In this document: positions 59,319 through 64,000 of the stretch, piece by piece
How positions within the stretch are numbered: position 1 is the first letter of the stretch
Layout of the letters: each line of letters opens with the position of its first letter
Assembly: GCA_005784505.1 (NCBI GenBank)
Contig: VCAZ01000122.1
Location: forward strand, 65,284-129,283
Source of the DNA: Bagarius yarrelli
Taxonomy: Eukaryota; Chordata; Actinopteri; Siluriformes; Sisoridae
DNA: 64,000 nucleotides
Direction of reading: 5' to 3'
Notes under the pieces: generated by a model
What the model saw: the letters and a program-made list of their open reading frames with translations, nothing else
Told to the model about the DNA's origin: nothing
The model's database searches: none
Program-made: the position numbers and the translations under genes

Positions 59319-61269
59319 CAAACCTCTGCTTAATGGATAACGAACATGAAATAATAAACTACATTCCTATAGGCTAGAGATAAACGATAAGGGATGAAGG
59401 GAATCCACAGAAGCCAGGATAGAAACATGTCCCTGAGTCCAGAATGAGACGGCCATGAGATAAAAGATTATGGACACAAGATAATATATTAGGGTCATGA
59501 GATAATACATCGAGTGATTGCTTTTTGTGTTTCTTACACAAACACTCCTGAAACAGACACGACCAGCTCTGATTTTCTGGCGTCTGGATTTGCTATCGCT
59601 CAGCGTAGCCCAGCCGCTCACACATGGAAATGATTGTTTAAGCGCAAACCTCTTCATGGGAAACGTAGATTTTCCAAAGTATGAAACGGCAGCGCTGCCA
59701 AATTGGGGCTGATAACTCGAAAGCTGCTTGAGCGGGTCACACATCGCACTTAGAGCGCTCCGATGACAGATTCCTGGAGCGGGAGTCCGTATTTATCTGC
59801 AGTTTAATCCAACACGCTCTCGGAGCGCGAGAGTTCAAGCTCTCTCTGTAGACCTGCTTGGATTTAGAGGAACATTTTTAAACAGCGCTTCTGAACAAAA
59901 TCGGACTTCAACTCGAGTGTGTTTGAAGTTTTTAAGACAGTCGTACCGAGATGTCGTGCTCGCGATGGAGACGAATTTCGACCACTAATGCGTTTCGATC
60001 AGCACTGACGATTCGCCAAGACGAGCATGTTACACGTTAAAATGACTGTATTTTTAACATTTTTATTCAAACAAGTCAAGACGTGTCCCATGTTTCAGGC
60101 TCGTTGGACTTGTACAAAGGCGAATGTGGCTTAAAAAGCTGAACGGTTAATCGAAATCGAATTACAATTGCGATTTAAAACCCTGCAATTATCTAATCGC
60201 AAAAGGCTGCGATATCCCAGAGCAAATGCATGACTGCCCTCTTTGATTGACAGTCATTCGAAAACGCCCACCATTGAAAAAAAAAAACCTAAAGGAAAAT
60301 GCGGTAGACAAATTCTTTCGCCGATTAATACCCAAAAAAACAGCGCGTCTCCGATATGGGATTATATCACTTAAAACTCACTGTCTGTCCTATAGAGCAC
60401 ACGGGACAGAATACTGCGCATGGACTAAGGGAGTGTTTTTCCAAGAGGGAGGGACAGACAGTTTAATGGATATTTGAAAATAAATAAACTCTGGAATAAT
60501 TAAATAGTTTTTCTGCACAGACTGCATTAGAAGCTAACCATCTATCTGGTAGAAAGGCTCACTGCATCTGCTGGACTACCAGGAAATTAAGGATCTATAA
60601 AGTGTGTGTTGGACACTATTAAGAAGATCTGTCAGAATCTCTAAATATCTATCGATATTTTCCCTAAATGGCACAGCCCTAGTGGCTAACAAGTAATGTT
60701 AAGCTAATGGCCACCAGTTTAGCATCACGTCTGAATATCCACACATTTAACATTTAAGTTGTAATACAATAATGAATCAGTCCTCAATAAACCAATCAAA
60801 ATTCGGAATCAGACGGCATTTTAGGCACTACACTGGATCTCATCTGCCTCCTTCCTGAGTCCGCGATGACCTTTTTGTCTCATACTGTCCAAAAGTACAT
60901 CAGAAAACGTGTCAGACAGTGAATAGCTTTTGGACAGGCGGGACGATTTAGCCGCTATGTGCTAGCAAAACGGATGGTGTAAAAACCAACACAACTGCAC
61001 GTCACTTTGAGGTACGTTTAACTTTTGGCTGAACCAACGCTCCTTCTGTCCCCACGTCTCACAAATACTTTATAAATTTTCTGCGTTATAGTGTACAAAT
61101 TAAACATTTCACTCCTTCCGTCCAGATTTAGGAGCTAACGATTAGAAACTCGACGCCGCGGCTAATCCGGTCTCGCATTAGATCTTTCCTTCGGCTCGGA
61201 TTTATCGGCGCGTCTGCGTTTCGTAAAGGTTCTCTCATCATTCCAGCTCGCTCACTTCATCTCTCCAAG
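59319..61269. other. Intergenic DNA with unique blocks
   Basis: 59520-59960 and 61100-61270 are GC-balanced, CpG-containing and non-repetitive. The rest is AT-rich. No coding frame is recognised. Confidence 0.3.
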
Positions 61270-61284
61270 GCATTTCTTCTCACC

Positions 61285-61312
61285 ACACACACACACACAC
61301 ACACACACACTC
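61285..61312. repeat. (CA)n microsatellite
   Basis: Pure array of 14 units. Confidence 0.95.
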
Positions 61313-61817
61313 CTCTCAGTGCTGTGACACACAGGGTCAAAGTGTGCTTTAGCACTTGAACGTGTGAAGCGTCCCTCAGGAGCGCTCTGTCGAAGGGACA
61401 CGAAGCAGAGACACATCAAACCCGTGTCGGGGTTTGGGGAATGGAGTGTGACGTGCTGTAATTAAACCCTGTGATGAAAAGCTTAAAAGGAACGGTAACT
61501 TGTTCTCTTTTTTTTTTTAGGGCTGGGAAAGGAGCTGTAGAACGCTACACTTGATCATTTCCAGTGGGGGAAATTTTTTTTTTTGTAGCACGTATCAACG
61601 TTGATTGTGTCCCGCCGCTGGGTTTTCTCACACGTCGCTCTGGAATGTCCACGGTGTGAATGTGAACAAGCCCCAAAACTGAAACCTTTCCCTTTTTTCT
61701 TTAACGTCTGAATCGCTTTAATAATAATCAGCGTCACTCGTGAGACGAACCGGAGCGAATCAGAGATTCCAGCACTAGAAACTCGTCAGAATCAAAGAAA
61801 ATCAAATCCAAACCCTT

Positions 61818-61850
61818 GCGTCTGCGCCTGCGCCTGCGCCTGCGCCTGCT
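61818..61850 (+). repeat. (TGCGCC)n hexanucleotide repeat
   Basis: Four tandem TGCGCC units (GCGCCTGCGCC) in AT-rich surroundings. The repeat resembles tandem NRF1-type half-sites, but no promoter is evident. Confidence 0.85.
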
Positions 61851-61969
61851 CTGTCGCCAGACAAAGGGACACATATTTATAGAACAAACTGTTAACTATA
61901 AAACACACCAAAATATTTATCTTCCTTTCTTACATGGTGGATTTTTAGCTATGATGTAACCAGGATAAA

Positions 61970-62985
61970 ATTACTCTATCCCTCCATCACTCTATCCCTC
62001 TATCACTTCCATACCGCTATCACTCTATCCGTCTATCACTTCATACCTCTATCACTCTATCCCTTCGTTACTTTATATGTATATAACTTCCTTATGCCTA
62101 TTATTCCTCTATCGCTCCATCCATCACTCCAACCCTTCATAACTTTCTTATATGAATCTATCCATTTCTCCATCACTCCGTCATCACTTCACTTCACATC
62201 AATGTGTAACTCCCTTTATTACTTTCTCTCTCACTGCATCACTTTCTTTTTATCCATCACGCCAACCCTCCATTGCTTTATCACTATGTACGCCATCCAT
62301 CTCTCTATCCCTTCATTTATTACTTCAACCCTCCATTAGTCTATCCCTATATAACATCATCCATCTCTCCATCCCAATATAACACCATCTATCTCTCCAT
62401 CCCTCCACCCTAATATAACATCATTTATCCCTCCATCACACTGTCCCTTCATCACTTAATTTATAACGCCAACCCTCCATCACTCACTCCATCCCGATAT
62501 AACACTACCCATCTCTCTATCACTCTGTCCCTTCATCACTTCATTTATTACTCCAACCCTTCATTTCTATACAATGCCATACTTCCCTCCATCACGCCTA
62601 CCCATTTATTACTTCGTTTATATTTTAAACTATTCCTCCATCATTTCATCAAGGTGTAACTTCCTTCATCACTTTATTCTTCAATCCATAACTATATAAA
62701 TATATCCATTTCTCCATCAATTTATCTTTTTTTTGTCACTCCAACCTTCTATTACTTCATACCTCTATTATTTTATCTCTCCATTATTCTATCTAACCCT
62801 TTAATTCATCTGCATCACTCCATCCCTATATAACTTCCTTTATCATATCATCCCTCGATTGTTCCACCCATCACTCCAACCCTTCATCACTTTATCCCTA
62901 TCCATTTCTCTATCACTCCAACCCTTCATCACTTTATCCCTATCCATTTCTCTATCACTCCAACCCTGTACCACTTTATTGATAT
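61970..62985 (+). repeat. CATCACTCTATCCC-type degenerate minisatellite
   Basis: About 1 kb of TCACTCCA, CTATCCCT, CTTCATCACTT and CCATTTCTC units in changing order. At its end a 42-bp unit starting TCACTCCAACCCTTCATCAC is duplicated perfectly (62871, 62913), with a partial third copy at 62955. Confidence 0.88.
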
Positions 62986-62999
62986 AGAGATGGATGTAT

Positions 63000-63090
63000 T
63001 AGAGTAATAGTTAAGGTGTTGGACTACTGGGCCCCTATGCAAGGCCCTTAACTCTCAACTGCTTTATTACTGCAAAAATGGGATACGAGT
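63000..63090 (+). mobile_element. SINE fragment, internally deleted
   Basis: ATAGTTAAGGTGTTGGACTA is joined directly to CTGGGCCCCTATGCAAGGCC and AACTCTCAACTGCTTTA. The B-box region between head and body is missing. Confidence 0.65.
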
Positions 63091-63884
63091 CTACCAAGCG
63101 CCAAAACCTTTTCTGTTGTTTTCCGAAGAACATATAAACTAACATATCTTTTTTTTGGGTGGTGGATTCCACCAATAATAAAGTGTGGAAAGAAGTTTGT
63201 GAAGACCTTTTTTTCAGAGGAACAAAAGTTCTTTGGTTCTTTAAAAAAGATTGGTTCTTAAGACACTGAGAGTTTTAAGTTTAGGTTGATCTGTAGGAGC
63301 ATAAAAGAAAATGCCATACACACACACGCACACATCACACACACTCCAAACACGTTGACTGCAGGGCTGTGTTATATTTGCAGCTCATGTGGCGTGTGTG
63401 TTGCGTTGTGTGGGTGCTGCCAGCTCGGTTCTCCGTCTCATTTCCACACTGAATTATAGCATTAGTGCGCGAGTGAAATTGGTAGCAGATTGAGAGCACG
63501 GCTCCGGGAACACCGGCGAACGCTGACACCGGGAATTATGGGAAAACACTACACTGACACGTGGGTGGTCCTGGCTTTCTGTGTGTGTGTGTGGGTAAAG
63601 TGTGTGAAGTGTGTCACATTAAGCTGTGTCTGTCTGTGCACTTCAAACACTTCTGTTCACACATGCACACACACTTCTATATGGCACTCTGTGTGTGTAT
63701 GTGTGAGTGTGTGTGTGTGTGTGACTGATGATGTAATTATTTATCTTTCCTTTTCAGCATATCTCTTGAAAAGGATGCACACACAAACACACACACTCAC
63801 CTGTTTAAGTTAAAGGTTTTAAAGTACAATCTATGTTTTCCTCTGGCTTATTGTTATTATTATTATCAAGATATAAACAGCACC
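63091..63884. other. Intergenic DNA with GT/CA tracts
   Basis: An AAGTTCTTTGGTTCTTTAAA piece of the AAAGAACC-type repeat at about 63225-63255, GT-rich DNA at 63580-63725. No gene seen. Confidence 0.45.
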
Positions 63885-64000
63885 GAACGCCCTACGTAGT
63901 GTCCACACCACCAGTACACTCTATGTAGTGAGCATACGTAGTGTACATTCATTTTGAGTCATTACACCGCCCCCTCATTAATATGCAAATGTATTCAAAT
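63885..64000. repeat. Interspersed repeat, CTACGTAGTGT type, running off the window
   Basis: CCTACGTAGTGTCC, CTATGTAGTGAGCATACGTA and GTAGTGTACATT recur, as in common fish repeats. The last bases include an ATGCAAAT octamer. Confidence 0.5.

Overview
The window looks like a stretch of teleost fish nuclear genome. It is AT-rich and crowded with (CA)n, (CT)n, (GATA)n and other microsatellites. It carries many copies of two tRNA-derived SINE families of the kind common in bony fish, plus relics of Tc1-like, hAT-like and L2-like elements. It has one vertebrate gene with a canonical GT-AG intron. There is no operon-like layout and no sign of bacterial or organellar DNA. A catfish-like or other ostariophysan source would fit the repeats, but that is a weak inference.

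The only gene I can identify with confidence is a two-exon retinol dehydrogenase 14 (rdh14), on the + strand at about 54.92-56.50 kb. Exon 1 (54922-55224) holds the nucleotide-binding part of a short-chain dehydrogenase. Exon 2 (55878-56495) holds the NNAG, Ser, Tyr-x-x-x-Lys and C-terminal parts. The first in-frame ATG gives about 306 residues. The N-terminal membrane anchor found in mammalian RDH14 is not visible, and a glycine-rich tract interrupts the loop before the third strand.

Layout: 0-1.35 kb, AT-rich DNA and a decayed Tc1-like transposon. 1.35-10 kb, microsatellites, SINE fragments and a 243-bp tandem duplication of an exon-like block (6.78-7.14 kb). 10-15.3 kb, unique blocks between two arrays of a degenerate 60-75 bp repeat. 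15.4-18.4 kb, long GATA, GT and GA arrays, an L2-like reverse transcriptase fragment and a SINE. 18.4-27.6 kb, mostly unique AT-rich DNA with two SINEs and a 215-bp tandem duplication. 27.6-28.3 kb, a GA-rich composite array. 28.3-35.3 kb, unique DNA, a GATA-type array and a 0.47-kb hAT-like MITE. 35.3-36.0 kb, a 29-bp minisatellite. 36-41 kb, an interspersed repeat, SINEs and a TCATCC-rich array. 41.4-50.5 kb, long strand-asymmetric low-complexity DNA of TTCCTG type that reappears as its complement downstream. 51-54.6 kb, CA and CAT arrays. 54.9-56.7 kb, rdh14. 56.7-64 kb, intergenic DNA with SINEs and a 1-kb CATCACTC-type minisatellite.

Most of the window is therefore gene-poor. Several GC-balanced, non-repetitive blocks could be conserved non-coding elements, but that cannot be decided from one sequence. 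The best candidates for something undescribed are the duplicated exon-like block at 6.8-7.1 kb, two sets of distant homologous blocks (2.0/50.6 kb and 45.1/51.2 kb), and the unusual rdh14 structure.
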